Below are positions 7,521 through 17,489 of a DNA stretch of 64,000 bases, in pieces (positions within the stretch are counted from its first letter, which is position 1; every line of letters begins with the position of its first letter). The DNA lies in assembly GCA_934101495.1 (NCBI GenBank), contig CAKORG010000001.1:28762-92761 (forward strand), given 5' to 3'. A program made the translations under genes and the position numbers. The notes below the pieces were generated by a model. That model was not told the DNA's origin. It did not search any database and worked only from the letters and a program-made list of their open reading frames with translations. The stretch is from an uncultured Bacilli bacterium. GTDB taxonomy: Bacteria; Bacillota_I; Bacilli_A; RF39; UBA660.

Positions 7521-8966
7521 ATGAAATATATAATATATAAAAAATATTTAGATACATTAATAAAAAATCAAAATGATACTAATATACCTTGTTTACAAGA
7601 TATTTATACTAAAAAAGATTATGAGAAACTTCTTAAACCTGTCATGAAGATTATAAAAGAAAATTCTTATGCTAGTTTGACTACACTTAGATTAAAACTA
7701 TTTCTTCAAAGTGGATTAAAAGAAATAATTGATAATTTTGTTAAAGATACACAAATTACTCCGGGGCTTATTTTAGACTTTGGAACTTTTAAAAATAGAG
7801 ATACTGTAATATGTGGTAATAGACAAGAATATGTCATGAGAAACGGAATTTTAGTTAGGGAAGAATTACCTATGGAAAAGAATACTATTTTTGATTTAGC
7901 TTCTACTTCTAAAACTTTTACTGCAGTGGCAACATTAATACTTGCTGAGAAAAATTTAATTGATGTTTTTGATCCAGTTAATAAGTATGTACCTGAATTT
8001 AAAAATTTAGGAAATACAACGATTTATGATCTACTCAAATTTAGAGTTAGTGTTGCTACTCCGATTAGGGTTGACTCTGTTCAGGACAAAGATAAGGCCT
8101 TAGAAATATTATATCAAGCTTATCCAAGAGATGTTAACATTGAAAATGCCTATACTGATATTGGGGCTATGATATTAAGAGTCTTAATTGAAAAAGTTAC
8201 TAACATGAAATTTACAGATTTTGTAGAAACAGAAATATTAAAAAAATGTGGTATGAACGATACTTTTTTAAATGTTCCATATTATAAATTAGATAGAGTT
8301 GCTAATGAAAATTATTCTACTATTATTACTCAGGATGGCAGTGCTATAACTAGATATGATAATGTTCCTGGTACTGTTCATGATCCTAAAGCTAATGCTA
8401 TTGGTCAAAAAGAAGGTGTTGCTCCAGGTCATGCCGGATTTTTTTCCACTAAAGATGATATGATAAAACTTGCGGAAGCTTTAATTAACGAAGAATTAAT
8501 ATCAAAAAATAGTTTATTATCTATGAGCGATACAGAAACCGGATTTAAAGATGATGATAAATATACTAGGTTTTATGGTTCATTAGTATATTTGAAGCAA
8601 CCAGATCCTAAGTTTTTATCTGTTTACCCTCGTCTTTCAGGCCGTTCTTTTATGTCACCTGGGTTTGCTGGAACACAGCTTGTTGTCGACCCTATTAATA
8701 AAATCACATTATTTGTGGGTTCACCTAGACTTCATAATAGAATATATCAAATTCATAAAACACAAATGCAAAACATTAAAGTTGATGAACATAATAAAAA
8801 AACTTTTATAATGCCTGATGGAACTGAAAAAATAGTATGTAGCGATTATACTAAAGCTAAAGAAGTTCTTGTTACTTTAGCACTTGACTTAGCTATACAA
8901 TATCAATTACTTGAAAATTTATATCCAAATCAAAAAGAAATGCATTTAGTTCGAGAACTAAATTAA
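7521..8966 (+). CDS. Serine hydrolase, beta-lactamase class C / PBP-like fold
   Basis: 481 residues. The SxxK catalytic motif is S128-T-S-K131 in DLASTSKTFTAVATL. A YTD (YxN-equivalent) lies in NAYTDIGAMIL, and the family's HAGFFST segment is near residue 310. The family covers penicillin-binding, esterase and D-peptidase activities, so substrate is not predictable. About 80 residues precede the domain and no signal peptide or TM helix is seen, so a cytoplasmic or non-classical location is suggested. The ribosome site is AGGGGG, under a consensus promoter. It is convergent with the SNF2 gene and shares its terminator. Confidence 0.85.
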   Translation: MKYIIYKKYLDTLIKNQNDTNIPCLQDIYTKKDYEKLLKPVMKIIKENSYASLTTLRLKLFLQSGLKEIIDNFVKDTQITPGLILDFGTFKNRDTVICGNRQEYVMRNGILVREELPMEKNTIFDLASTSKTFTAVATLILAEKNLIDVFDPVNKYVPEFKNLGNTTIYDLLKFRVSVATPIRVDSVQDKDKALEILYQAYPRDVNIENAYTDIGAMILRVLIEKVTNMKFTDFVETEILKKCGMNDTFLNVPYYKLDRVANENYSTIITQDGSAITRYDNVPGTVHDPKANAIGQKEGVAPGHAGFFSTKDDMIKLAEALINEELISKNSLLSMSDTETGFKDDDKYTRFYGSLVYLKQPDPKFLSVYPRLSGRSFMSPGFAGTQLVVDPINKITLFVGSPRLHNRIYQIHKTQMQNIKVDEHNKKTFIMPDGTEKIVCSDYTKAKEVLVTLALDLAIQYQLLENLYPNQKEMHLVRELN

Positions 8967-8979
8967 CATTTCTTTTTTT
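8934..8979. terminator. Bidirectional terminator between the hydrolase and SNF2 genes
   Basis: Outer stem AAAGAAATG / CATTTCTTT and inner stem TTTAGTTC / GAACTAAA, with A-rich left and T-rich right flanks. It contains the stop of the + strand gene and ends at the stop of the - strand gene. Confidence 0.8.
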
Positions 8980-11900
8980 ATTCCTTATTTTCGTATGATA
9001 ATAGTTTTTCAATATCTTCTTTGGTAAGCTCTGATATAATATTTTTATCTCTTATCTCTCCATCTATTAATTTATCACTTAATATTCGCTTTTTATTTTG
9101 AAGTTCTAATATTTTTTCTTCAATAGTTCCCTTGGTTATTAAATGAATTACTTCAACGGTGTTGGTTTGACCTATTCGGTGGGCTCTATCTGTTGCTTGG
9201 TTTTCTGCTTGAGGATTCCACCATAAATCTAAGTGAATGACAACATCTGCTGATGCTAGATTTAATCCTGTTCCTCCAGATTTTAACATTATTAAAAATA
9301 CTTTTATATCATCATTTTTATTGAAATTATCTACCATTTCTATTCTGGTTTTGGCTGGTACTGATCCATCAATCATATAAGTTCTAATTTTGTTATTATT
9401 TAATTTCTCTTTAACTATGTTTAAAGCAGTTTTAAATGATGAAAATATTAATACTTTATGATCATTTTTAGTATACTCACTTACAATATTTTCCAACTGC
9501 TCAATTTTATTTGAGCCATCAGTGTAGTTATCATATATGATACTTGGGTCTATACAAATTTGTCTTAATTTAGTAAGTAACTGAAGAATTAAAAATCTAG
9601 CTTTATTCATTCCATCTTCTTTAATAATCTTATCCATTTCTTCTTTTACTCTGTTTAGTTCTGCCACATATAGTTTCTTTTGTTCATCTTTTAAATCAAT
9701 GTATATGTCATTTATTAATTTTTCAGGAAGTTCTTTAACTACATCACTTTTCTTTCTTCTTAAAATAAATGGAGTAATTTGTTTGCTTAAACCTTTAATT
9801 AAAATTTCACTATCTTCATCAAAATCTTTAATTTTATATTTACTTTGAAATTTAGTTAAATTTGCTAAATAGCCTGGCATAATAAAATCAAATATACTCC
9901 ATAATTCGAGTATTGAGTTTTCAAGCGGGGTACCTGTTAAAGCAAATTTTGTTTCCGCTTTTATACTTTTTACTACTTTTGTAATACCAGCATGATTATT
10001 TTTAATATTTTGTGCTTCATCAATTATCATAGTATTAAAACTTAAATTTTCATATATTTCTTCATCTTCACGTAATAAGCCGTATGTAGTGATTATTACA
10101 TTTAATTTATTTAAATCTTTTAAAATATGTTTTCTTTTTTCTTTTGAACCTATGCAAATTGCTTTTTTTATTTGGCTTGCAAAACTATCAAACTCATGTT
10201 CCCAGTTGTATGCAAGTGATGTTGGAACCACTATTAAAAATTTAGATGTTGGATTATCTTTTAACATTTGTTTTATATAATAGATGACCTGAATTGTTTT
10301 ACCTAGCCCCATTTCATCTGCAAGAATACCACCGAAACCTGTTTTAGCTAAATTGTATAGCCATTTTACTCCGGTTAATTGATAATCACGTAAAATACTT
10401 GTATCTTCTAAACTCAAATTACTATCTTTATATTCATAAAAATTCTTTATAAAGTTGTCAAATAAATTGTCTGTGGAAATAATTGAATATTTTGTTTTCT
10501 TTAAACTATCTAGATAAATAGCACGATATTTTAATATGTTTCCTTTGCCATTTATTATTTCTTCGTCAGTTAGTTCTAATTCTTCAGTTAAATTGTTTAA
10601 TTCTTGCAATGATTCATCTTCAAGATTTATAATATTACCATTTTTAAGACGATAATATTTTTTCTTATCTTTAATACTATCAAATATACTTACTAGTTCA
10701 CTACTATTAATATCACCTAAATTAAAGTTATAACTTAATATATTATCTTGACCTATGCCAAACATTGATGATACAGATGTTTTCTTTTTAATTTTAATAT
10801 TTTTAAATTTTTCAGTTGTAAATATTTCGTATTTGATAGCAAGTTGTTCAAGACCATTTTCTAAAAATTCTACTTCTAACTCTATATCACGTAAAACTAG
10901 TTTATCTTTTTCGAGTATAAAACCATATTTGCCTATATCATTTAAGACACTTGTTTCAAAATTTATATCTCGTAGTATTTCATTTGATTTATTAAAGTAA
11001 TCTATTTCTTTATCGTCATAATTAAATACTATATTAGAAATTATATATTCATTTCTAATATCAAAATAAAGTTTAGCTTTAATAACACTTGGTAAAACTA
11101 TGTCATCAACGGATGAATCTATTTTTAATTTTTTTCTAACTACTTTAAGAAGACCTTTATTAAATAAGTCCAGTTTATCCTTAGAGATTATTAGTTTATC
11201 TAATTCATTCTGTTTTAAATCTTCGATTAATTCTTGTTCTTTAGCATTTAAATGATATAGCTTTCCTTTGTAAAATATATATTCATAATCATCATCTATT
11301 AAGTTTTCTATGTTTTCTAAATCAAAATCTAATTCATAAATATTATCTTTCTTTACTAAATTTGTATCAATTGGAAAATATTCATTGATACCATCAGCTT
11401 CATAATTGTTAATAACAAATTTTATTTTTTTTAATTTACTCAAAAATTTCTTTAAAGATGTTGTATTGATATAATTATATCCTCCATCATCAAAAGTATT
11501 ATAATAGGCTTTTAAAATTGTTTCTGCATCACTACTTAGATAATATTTTTGAGGATTATATGTAAAACTTTTGCCAAAATAAACTTCACCTTCTCCGGAT
11601 TCATATACACTTTTAAAAGCACTAGCATGATTTCCTAAAGTATATAACTTTTCATCTCCGATAAGTATTTTTACTGTGCAGTCAATTGAATTGTAATAGT
11701 AGTAATAATTGCTTTTTCTTTCTGTAACATTAATTATCAAATTAACTGTTAACTCTTTTTTAATAATATTTTCTTCACTTGTAATGAATTTTTCTAATAT
11801 ACTACTTGATATCTTTGGAATGTTAATAAACATCGTACCAAACATTTCTTCATAATTATTTAATATTACTGCAGCAATGTGTTTGCAACTTCTGGTGCTT

Positions 11901-12166
11901 CGGTAGTCTCTGCAATCACATGATGTTCTAATAATTCTTTTATTGTTTTCAATCATAATAGATACATCATAGTATGTTGGTTTTTTCTCATCATCCACTT
12001 CATACCAATAATAATTTATTTTTTCAGTTAATCCTGTAGTTTCTTTTTGATTTAGTGGAGATATTTTACTTGCATCATATTTCTTGCCTTCCACAATGTC
12101 TGATGTATGGACAAATGCTGTAATATTTGTTTTATTAATTAGTTCTTCAATATTGTCTATTTGCAT
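8978..12166 (-). CDS. SWIM-domain SNF2-family DEAD/H helicase
   Basis: 1062 residues. An N-terminal SWIM zinc finger (CDCRDYRSTRSCKHIAA, near residue 85) leads into the bacterial SNF2-associated region. The SNF2 ATPase follows: motif I DEMGLGKT near 620, motif II IIDEAQ, motif III LTGTPLENS, and the C-terminal helicase lobe ending in motif VI TDRAHRIGQ. These are dsDNA translocases; the bacterial family is widespread, partly linked to transcription recycling or genome defence, without a fixed role. Monocistronic, with a good promoter (12186-12214) and GGAGG ribosome site. No defence partners are adjacent. Confidence 0.93.
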   Translation of the reverse strand: MQIDNIEELINKTNITAFVHTSDIVEGKKYDASKISPLNQKETTGLTEKINYYWYEVDDEKKPTYYDVSIMIENNKRIIRTSCDCRDYRSTRSCKHIAAVILNNYEEMFGTMFINIPKISSSILEKFITSEENIIKKELTVNLIINVTERKSNYYYYYNSIDCTVKILIGDEKLYTLGNHASAFKSVYESGEGEVYFGKSFTYNPQKYYLSSDAETILKAYYNTFDDGGYNYINTTSLKKFLSKLKKIKFVINNYEADGINEYFPIDTNLVKKDNIYELDFDLENIENLIDDDYEYIFYKGKLYHLNAKEQELIEDLKQNELDKLIISKDKLDLFNKGLLKVVRKKLKIDSSVDDIVLPSVIKAKLYFDIRNEYIISNIVFNYDDKEIDYFNKSNEILRDINFETSVLNDIGKYGFILEKDKLVLRDIELEVEFLENGLEQLAIKYEIFTTEKFKNIKIKKKTSVSSMFGIGQDNILSYNFNLGDINSSELVSIFDSIKDKKKYYRLKNGNIINLEDESLQELNNLTEELELTDEEIINGKGNILKYRAIYLDSLKKTKYSIISTDNLFDNFIKNFYEYKDSNLSLEDTSILRDYQLTGVKWLYNLAKTGFGGILADEMGLGKTIQVIYYIKQMLKDNPTSKFLIVVPTSLAYNWEHEFDSFASQIKKAICIGSKEKRKHILKDLNKLNVIITTYGLLREDEEIYENLSFNTMIIDEAQNIKNNHAGITKVVKSIKAETKFALTGTPLENSILELWSIFDFIMPGYLANLTKFQSKYKIKDFDEDSEILIKGLSKQITPFILRRKKSDVVKELPEKLINDIYIDLKDEQKKLYVAELNRVKEEMDKIIKEDGMNKARFLILQLLTKLRQICIDPSIIYDNYTDGSNKIEQLENIVSEYTKNDHKVLIFSSFKTALNIVKEKLNNNKIRTYMIDGSVPAKTRIEMVDNFNKNDDIKVFLIMLKSGGTGLNLASADVVIHLDLWWNPQAENQATDRAHRIGQTNTVEVIHLITKGTIEEKILELQNKKRILSDKLIDGEIRDKNIISELTKEDIEKLLSYENKE

Positions 12167-12185
12167 AAGTTACCTCCATCTTTTT

Positions 12186-12214
12186 ATATTAGCATAGTTT
12201 TATTTTATATACAA
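12186..12214 (-). promoter_or_regulatory. Promoter of the SNF2 helicase gene
   Basis: Minus strand -35 TTGTAT (12209-12214), 17-bp spacer ending TGC, -10 TAATAT (12186-12191). Confidence 0.6.
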
Positions 12215-12253
12215 TTGTTTTATATTATTTTGTGAAGAAAAAAATTTTTCAAA

Positions 12254-12290
12254 CAAAAACTTTAAAACATTATGTATGGTTTTAAAGTTT
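12254..12290 (-). terminator. Terminator of the rimP-truB operon
   Basis: Perfect 12-bp inverted repeat AAACTTTAAAAC / GTTTTAAAGTTT (12257-12268 and 12279-12290) with a 10-nt loop, followed on the minus strand by a T-rich run. The truB stop codon is inside it. Confidence 0.9.
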
Positions 12291-13101
12291 CATTATTTGT
12301 TTCATATATTGCTATATCTTCACCTTGATATGTAAATATTACTTTATCTTGAACATTATAAATATTTTTAATTCTTCCACCATTTTTTATAATTTTAATT
12401 AATTCATCATTTATTTCTATACTTGGATATTTTAAAAATTCGTGAATGTTTTGAAATTTAAAATTACCATTATTTATATCATCTAATGTAAATGAGTCTT
12501 TTATATCAAAATTGCCTTGCTTAGTCCTTATCAGATTATTCATTGTACCTACGGTACCTAATTTTTCACATATATCCTCGATTAGACTTCTAATATATGT
12601 TCCTTTGGAAACATGTGTTTTAAATTTAATTATATTTTTATCAAATTTTATTAATTCAAGAGAATATATACTTACTTCACGTTTTGGTAATTCAACTTCA
12701 ATGTTATTTCTTGCATATTCATATAATTTTTTACCATTTATTTTTACTGCTGAATATTTTGGCACTATTTGTTCATATTTTTTTGGAAACTCTTCAAATA
12801 CTTTTATTATACTACCTTCAGTTATGTTAAAACTTTTATTTTCGATAATGTTACCTGTTATATCGCCAGTGTCAGTTTTAATTCCTAACTTTATTTCTGC
12901 AATATATTCTTTGTCTAAAGACGTCAGTAAATCAACTAGTTTTGTATATTTACCAAAAAGGCATACAAGCACACCGGTTGCAATTGGATCCAAAGTGCCT
13001 GTATGACCTATTTTTTTAGTATTAAATATTTTTGTTAGTTCATTAACCACATCTCTGCTAGTTAGATTTTTTTCCTTGTTTACGATTAAGAGTTTGTTCA
13101 T
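12262..13101 (-). CDS. truB: tRNA pseudouridine-55 synthase
   Basis: 279 residues. Converts U55 of the tRNA T loop to pseudouridine. The catalytic Asp is D38 in IGHTGTLDPIATGVL; KYSAVKINGKKLYEYAR and the VSKGTYIRSLIEDI segment are typical TruB motifs. A C-terminal extension of about 60 residues looks like a reduced PUA-type region. Last gene of the rimP-nusA-infB operon; its start overlaps the preceding gene by 44 bp, and the stop sits in the terminator stem. Confidence 0.96.
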   Translation of the reverse strand: MNKLLIVNKEKNLTSRDVVNELTKIFNTKKIGHTGTLDPIATGVLVCLFGKYTKLVDLLTSLDKEYIAEIKLGIKTDTGDITGNIIENKSFNITEGSIIKVFEEFPKKYEQIVPKYSAVKINGKKLYEYARNNIEVELPKREVSIYSLELIKFDKNIIKFKTHVSKGTYIRSLIEDICEKLGTVGTMNNLIRTKQGNFDIKDSFTLDDINNGNFKFQNIHEFLKYPSIEINDELIKIIKNGGRIKNIYNVQDKVIFTYQGEDIAIYETNNETLKPYIMF

Positions 13102-13636
13102 TAATTTCTCTCTTTTCTATGTGTTTAATAAAAAGTTCAGTTCTATATGTATCTTTGTCACCTGCCATATGGCTATAACCACATGTAGTTGCAAACCTTG
13201 TAGCTATTCTTTCATTTGTTGGTATTTCAAAGACAACTTCTTGTTCATTTAAGCTAGCAATTTCTTCTACTTTTTGAACTATTTCATTTAATAATTGAAG
13301 TTTTTCCGCAACATCTGGGTAGTTTGTATAAACAATATCACATATATGAATATACTCTTTTGTTATATAAATACGAGCTACGGATTGTATTCTATCTTCT
13401 GCATTGAAGACTATTAAGAAAGTAAAATCATTATGTTCGTTTTCTAATGCTTTTTTGGAATCCATGAATGATTTATTGTGCAACTCTTTATCCGTTAGTT
13501 TTTCTTTGTCCATTGTGAATTTGAGATTTTTATTTAAAATATCTCTTTCACCATTTTGGTTTTGAAAGAATTTGTAATATTCTTCTAGAACTGTACGTTC
13601 AAATTTGGCTGGTATTTTTTTTACTAAAGTTATCAT
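13058..13636 (-). CDS. Putative GNAT-fold protein between rbfA and truB
   Basis: 192 residues, unnamed. The centre (IVFNAEDRIQSVARIYIT) and the end (EIPTNERIATRFATTCGYSH, then a DKDTYRTELFIKH strand) read like the acetyl-CoA-binding half of a GNAT fold, but a clean Q/R-x-x-G-x-G/A loop is not visible. It sits in the rbfA-truB gap, a place normally empty or used by other translation genes, and overlaps truB by 44 bp. AGGGGG precedes the start. A role in translation is guessed only from position. Confidence 0.65.
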   Translation of the reverse strand: MITLVKKIPAKFERTVLEEYYKFFQNQNGERDILNKNLKFTMDKEKLTDKELHNKSFMDSKKALENEHNDFTFLIVFNAEDRIQSVARIYITKEYIHICDIVYTNYPDVAEKLQLLNEIVQKVEEIASLNEQEVVFEIPTNERIATRFATTCGYSHMAGDKDTYRTELFIKHIEKREINEQTLNRKQGKKSN

Positions 13637-13639
13637 TTT

Positions 13640-13984
13640 TTATTCCCCCTCGTCGATTGACTTTATTATTTTTTCTATTTTTTCGCCATATGCAATTGAT
13701 TTGTCATACACAAATTTTAATTCAGGTGTATGTCTGATTTCTAATTTTTCACTGAGCTTTCCTCGTATAAATGAGGCTGCTTCATTAACTTCTTTTTCTA
13801 AAGTAGTTATGTCTAAATTATCAAATGAAGTAAAATATACTTTACAATAACTTAAATCATTTGTTAAATCACATCCTGTGATAGTTATATGTTTTAAAAT
13901 TTCATCACTTACTTCATTTATTAAAATATCACCAAGATATCTTTGAATATCACTAGCTATTCGAGCTATTTTGTACTTAGGCAT
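13640..13984 (-). CDS. rbfA: 30S ribosome-binding factor A
   Basis: 114 residues, normal length, single KH-like domain. It binds the 30S subunit during late 16S rRNA processing and cold adaptation. IQRYLGDILINEVSDEIL at the N-terminus and LRHTP-type segment IRHTPELKFVYDKSI at the C-terminus are diagnostic. Its start overlaps the infB stop by 8 bp. Confidence 0.93.
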   Translation of the reverse strand: MPKYKIARIASDIQRYLGDILINEVSDEILKHITITGCDLTNDLSYCKVYFTSFDNLDITTLEKEVNEAASFIRGKLSEKLEIRHTPELKFVYDKSIAYGEKIEKIIKSIDEGE

Positions 13985-16085
13985 GTTTTACCTCGATCAT
14001 TTCATAAGCCTCGATAGTATCTCCTTCTTTAAAATCATTGAATTTTTCTAAAGTAATACCACATTCAAAACCTTTTTTTACTTCTTTTACTGTGTCTTTT
14101 TCTCTTTGAAGTGATGCTATTTTTTCGTCACTTGCAATAACTACACCATCACGTATAACTCTAGCAAGTGCGCCATTTTTAACTATGCCACTTGTAATGT
14201 ATGAACCAGCAATGTTACCAATTTTAGAGAACTTAAATATTTTTCTAATTTCGGCTTCACCAAGTATTTTTTCTTCAAATTCTGGATCTAACATACCATT
14301 TATAGCTGCTTCAATATCTTCGACAAGTTTGTAGATGATTGTATACAATCTTATATCTATATTGTTGTCTTTGGCTATATCTTTGGCATTAGAAGATGCT
14401 ACAACGTTAAATCCAATAATAATGGCATTTGATGCACTAGCTAAAACTACATCTGATTCAGTGATGGCACCAATACCACTTCTTATTACTTTAACAGAAA
14501 CATCTTGTTCTTTGATTTTTTCTAAGGCATTTTTTACTGCTTCTTCGGAACCACGAACATCGGCTTTTAAGACAACATTAATTTCTTTATTTCCAGCATC
14601 AACAGATGCAAATAAATCATCAAGTGATACTTTTTTATCTTTACCAGCATTCATTTTAGCAGCATCTTTTCTTTTTTCTGCTACAGATTTTGCTTCTGCT
14701 TCTGTTTCAAAAGCCATAAATTTATCACCAGCTGATGGATTTTCAGTTAAACCTGTGATTTCAACTGGTGTTGATGGTCCAGCTTCTACAACTGCTTCAC
14801 CACGGTCATTTTTCATTGTTCTTACTTTAGCATAGCTTGTTCCAACAACAATTGGATCACCAATTCTAAGAGTTCCGTTTTGAATTAGGAATGATGCAAT
14901 GCCACCAACATTTTTATCAAGTCTTGATTCGATAACTGCTCCTACTGCATAACGATTTGGATTAGCCTTTAACTCACATACTTCAGCAATTGTAAGAATT
15001 GTTTCAAGAAGTAAATCAATTCCTTCACCTGTATGAGCAGATATATTTATAAATGGAATATCTCCACCCCAGCTTTCCGGTGTTATGCCTATTTCTGCCA
15101 TTTCTGTTAACACTCTATCAATGTTTGCATCCGGTTTATCAATTTTGTTAACTGCAACAATAATTGGAACTTTTGCACTTAATGCATGTTCTACTGCTTC
15201 TTTCGTTTGTGGTTTTACACCGTCATCAGCTGCAACTATTATAATTACGATATCTGTAACTGATGCACCTCTGGCACGCATTTCTGTAAAAGCTGCATGA
15301 CCTGGTGTATCAATAAATGTTATAAGTTCATCTTTGTATTTAGTTTGATAAGCTCCGATATGTTGTGTAATTCCCCCAAATTCTTTATCAACTACGTGTG
15401 TATTTCTTATGTAGTCAAGAAGTGTTGTTTTACCATGATCAACGTGTCCCATTATAGTTACAATTGGTGGTCTTTTTACTAAATCTTCTTCTTTATCTAT
15501 TATTTCATATTCTTCAAAGTTAGTAACATCTTGTGTTTCTTCTCTTTTTAAAGTTTTATTATAAAGAAGTGCTATAATTTCGGCATTTTCAAAATCTATT
15601 GACTCATTTAGACTTAACATTAAACCATTTTCCATTAATTTTTTAATGATTTCTGCTCCACCTACATTTAAAACATTTGCAAATTCACTAACACTCATGC
15701 CATTTTTATAAAGTACAATATTTTCATCCGCTTCATTTTTCATAAGTTTATTTTTATGTTTGTACATTTCTTTTTTTAACATATTAAACTCTTGTTTATT
15801 AGTATCTTTTTTCTTTAGTTTTTCTTTACTTATACTTTCTTTCATGGATTTATCTACTTTTGAAGACGTCATTATTTCATCTACTTTATCTTCGATATCT
15901 TCTTCTTCTTCATAAGTAATTTCTTCATCTGTACTAATTAAATTAATGGTGTTATCTAGCATAATGATGTCATCATCTGTTAATAAGTCATCTTTTGCAT
16001 TAACATTAATAGCTAGTTCATGACATTTCTTTAGAATTTCTGCTACAGATAAATTTACATCATTTGCATATTCTGATACTTTCAT
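13977..16085 (-). CDS. infB: Translation initiation factor IF-2
   Basis: 702 residues, the short Gram-positive form. Two IF2_N three-helix modules are seen (about 1-50 and 128-185) joined by a charged Lys/Glu linker. The GTPase domain has GHVDHGKTT near 212, DTPGHAAF and NKIDKPDAN; domains II-IV complete the fold. IF-2 places initiator tRNA on the ribosome. The L7Ae-like gene (ylxQ) that often lies between ylxR and infB is absent; ylxR is 17 bp upstream. Confidence 0.98.
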   Translation of the reverse strand: MKVSEYANDVNLSVAEILKKCHELAINVNAKDDLLTDDDIIMLDNTINLISTDEEITYEEEEDIEDKVDEIMTSSKVDKSMKESISKEKLKKKDTNKQEFNMLKKEMYKHKNKLMKNEADENIVLYKNGMSVSEFANVLNVGGAEIIKKLMENGLMLSLNESIDFENAEIIALLYNKTLKREETQDVTNFEEYEIIDKEEDLVKRPPIVTIMGHVDHGKTTLLDYIRNTHVVDKEFGGITQHIGAYQTKYKDELITFIDTPGHAAFTEMRARGASVTDIVIIIVAADDGVKPQTKEAVEHALSAKVPIIVAVNKIDKPDANIDRVLTEMAEIGITPESWGGDIPFINISAHTGEGIDLLLETILTIAEVCELKANPNRYAVGAVIESRLDKNVGGIASFLIQNGTLRIGDPIVVGTSYAKVRTMKNDRGEAVVEAGPSTPVEITGLTENPSAGDKFMAFETEAEAKSVAEKRKDAAKMNAGKDKKVSLDDLFASVDAGNKEINVVLKADVRGSEEAVKNALEKIKEQDVSVKVIRSGIGAITESDVVLASASNAIIIGFNVVASSNAKDIAKDNNIDIRLYTIIYKLVEDIEAAINGMLDPEFEEKILGEAEIRKIFKFSKIGNIAGSYITSGIVKNGALARVIRDGVVIASDEKIASLQREKDTVKEVKKGFECGITLEKFNDFKEGDTIEAYEMIEVKHA

Positions 16086-16102
16086 TTAATCACAACCTTT
16101 CG

Positions 16103-16360
16103 TTATTTTTGTACTATTTCTTCTAATTTTTCGTAAATAGAATTGGGCAATTCTACTTCAAGTACCCTATTTAATACTTTATTATTTTTAGCTTTTTTTA
16201 TAACCTCAATATCTTTTTTTAAATAAGCTCCACGGCCATTTACTTTTCCTATTTCATCAATTACTATTTCTCCTTCAGGAGTTCTAACTACTCTGATTAG
16301 TTCTTTTTTTGGTAATTTTTCTTTAGTAATGATACAAGAGCGCATTGGTATTTTTTTCAT
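16103..16360 (-). CDS. ylxR: YlxR family RNA-binding protein
   Basis: 85 residues of the YlxR (DUF448) family. Diagnostic signs are the N-terminal PMRSCIITKEKLPKKELIR and the GRGAYLKKD loop, where the family binds RNA or RNase P. Its start abuts the nusA end (shared base at 16360) and it leads into infB; this nusA-ylxR-infB order is conserved in Firmicutes. Confidence 0.92.
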   Translation of the reverse strand: MKKIPMRSCIITKEKLPKKELIRVVRTPEGEIVIDEIGKVNGRGAYLKKDIEVIKKAKNNKVLNRVLEVELPNSIYEKLEEIVQK

Positions 16361-17487
16361 TATTTGTTTCCTGCTTGTTGTATTTCTTCCATGGTCTTAA
16401 TTTCTAAATGATATTTGGTTAGTTTACTAGCTAATTTAATATTACTTCCCTTTTTACCTATTGCTGCTGATAGATTATCACTACCTACAATAACTAGAGC
16501 ATTTCTTACTTCAGCATCTGGTATTGATACTATAACATCTTTTGCTGGTGTCATAGCATTTTTAATAAATACAGCTGGATCTTCACTATATAAAACCAAA
16601 TCTACTTTTTCTCCTTTTAGTTCTTTTAAAATGCCAGCTATTCTTGAACCACGTTCACCGATACATGAACCTATTGCATCTATTCTATCATTAATTGAAT
16701 ATAAAGCAATTTTTGTTCTAATACCAGGTTCTCTAGCTACTCCAGCAATTACAATTGTGCCATTTGCAACTTCAGGTATTTCATGTTCAAATAATCTTTT
16801 AACAAATCCATAATTATTTCTTGATAGCTTGATGATTGGTCCTTTTGGGCCACTTTCAACTTTGCTAACATATACTTTAATATTTGAACCCATTATTATT
16901 TGTTCACCAGGTATTGTTTCTTTTTTTGGAAGTATTCCTCTGGTTCTACCTAAATCAATATAGTAGTTATTTTGATCTTCCATTGCTACCATACCAATCA
17001 TTAATTCATCTTGTTTATCAGAAAATTCTTCAATCACACTGTTTTTTTCTGCTTCTCTTATTTTTTGCATTACAACTTGTTTTGCTGTTCCTGCTGCTAC
17101 TCTTCCAAAATCTTTTGGTGTCACTTCTTCTTCAATTGTTTCACCAACTTTGATATTTGGTACCTTTAATTTGGCATCTTCCAAAAGTATTTGAGCATCA
17201 CGATTAATTTCTGGCTCAATTCTTGTAATATTTCCTTCTTCATCTTCCACTAGTTCTGCTTCTTTTATTTCGGGAACTACTACGTAATATGAATATACTT
17301 TGATATCTCCGGTTTCACGATTGATGTCTACTCTAACATTTGTCTTGGAATTAAAGTTTTTCTTGTATGCAGTCTGAAGGGCTAATTGTAAGGCTTCAAA
17401 AACTACATCTGGGCTTATGTTTTTTTCTTCTACTAGAACATTTAATGCCTTGATTAGTTCATTTCCATTTGATTGTTGTTTACTCAT
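16360..17487 (-). CDS. nusA: Transcription termination/antitermination protein NusA
   Basis: 375 residues: N-terminal RNA-polymerase-binding domain (1-125), S1 domain near 135-200 and two KH domains (IGSCIGERGSRIAGI near 235; AIGKKGSNIKLASKL near 345). No C-terminal acidic repeats, as usual in Bacilli. It controls pausing, termination and rRNA antitermination. Only 2 bp separate it from rimP. Confidence 0.97.
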   Translation of the reverse strand: MSKQQSNGNELIKALNVLVEEKNISPDVVFEALQLALQTAYKKNFNSKTNVRVDINRETGDIKVYSYYVVVPEIKEAELVEDEEGNITRIEPEINRDAQILLEDAKLKVPNIKVGETIEEEVTPKDFGRVAAGTAKQVVMQKIREAEKNSVIEEFSDKQDELMIGMVAMEDQNNYYIDLGRTRGILPKKETIPGEQIIMGSNIKVYVSKVESGPKGPIIKLSRNNYGFVKRLFEHEIPEVANGTIVIAGVAREPGIRTKIALYSINDRIDAIGSCIGERGSRIAGILKELKGEKVDLVLYSEDPAVFIKNAMTPAKDVIVSIPDAEVRNALVIVGSDNLSAAIGKKGSNIKLASKLTKYHLEIKTMEEIQQAGNK

Positions 17488-17489
17488 TT

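Noticed and set aside
8978..12166. SNF2 helicase as part of a DISARM-like or other defence island
   Set aside because: No methylase, PLD or DUF1998 gene nearby; neighbours are housekeeping, so a defence call is not supported.
14335..14835. 166-residue plus-strand frame inside infB
   Set aside because: Antisense to a conserved gene, no ribosome site or promoter.
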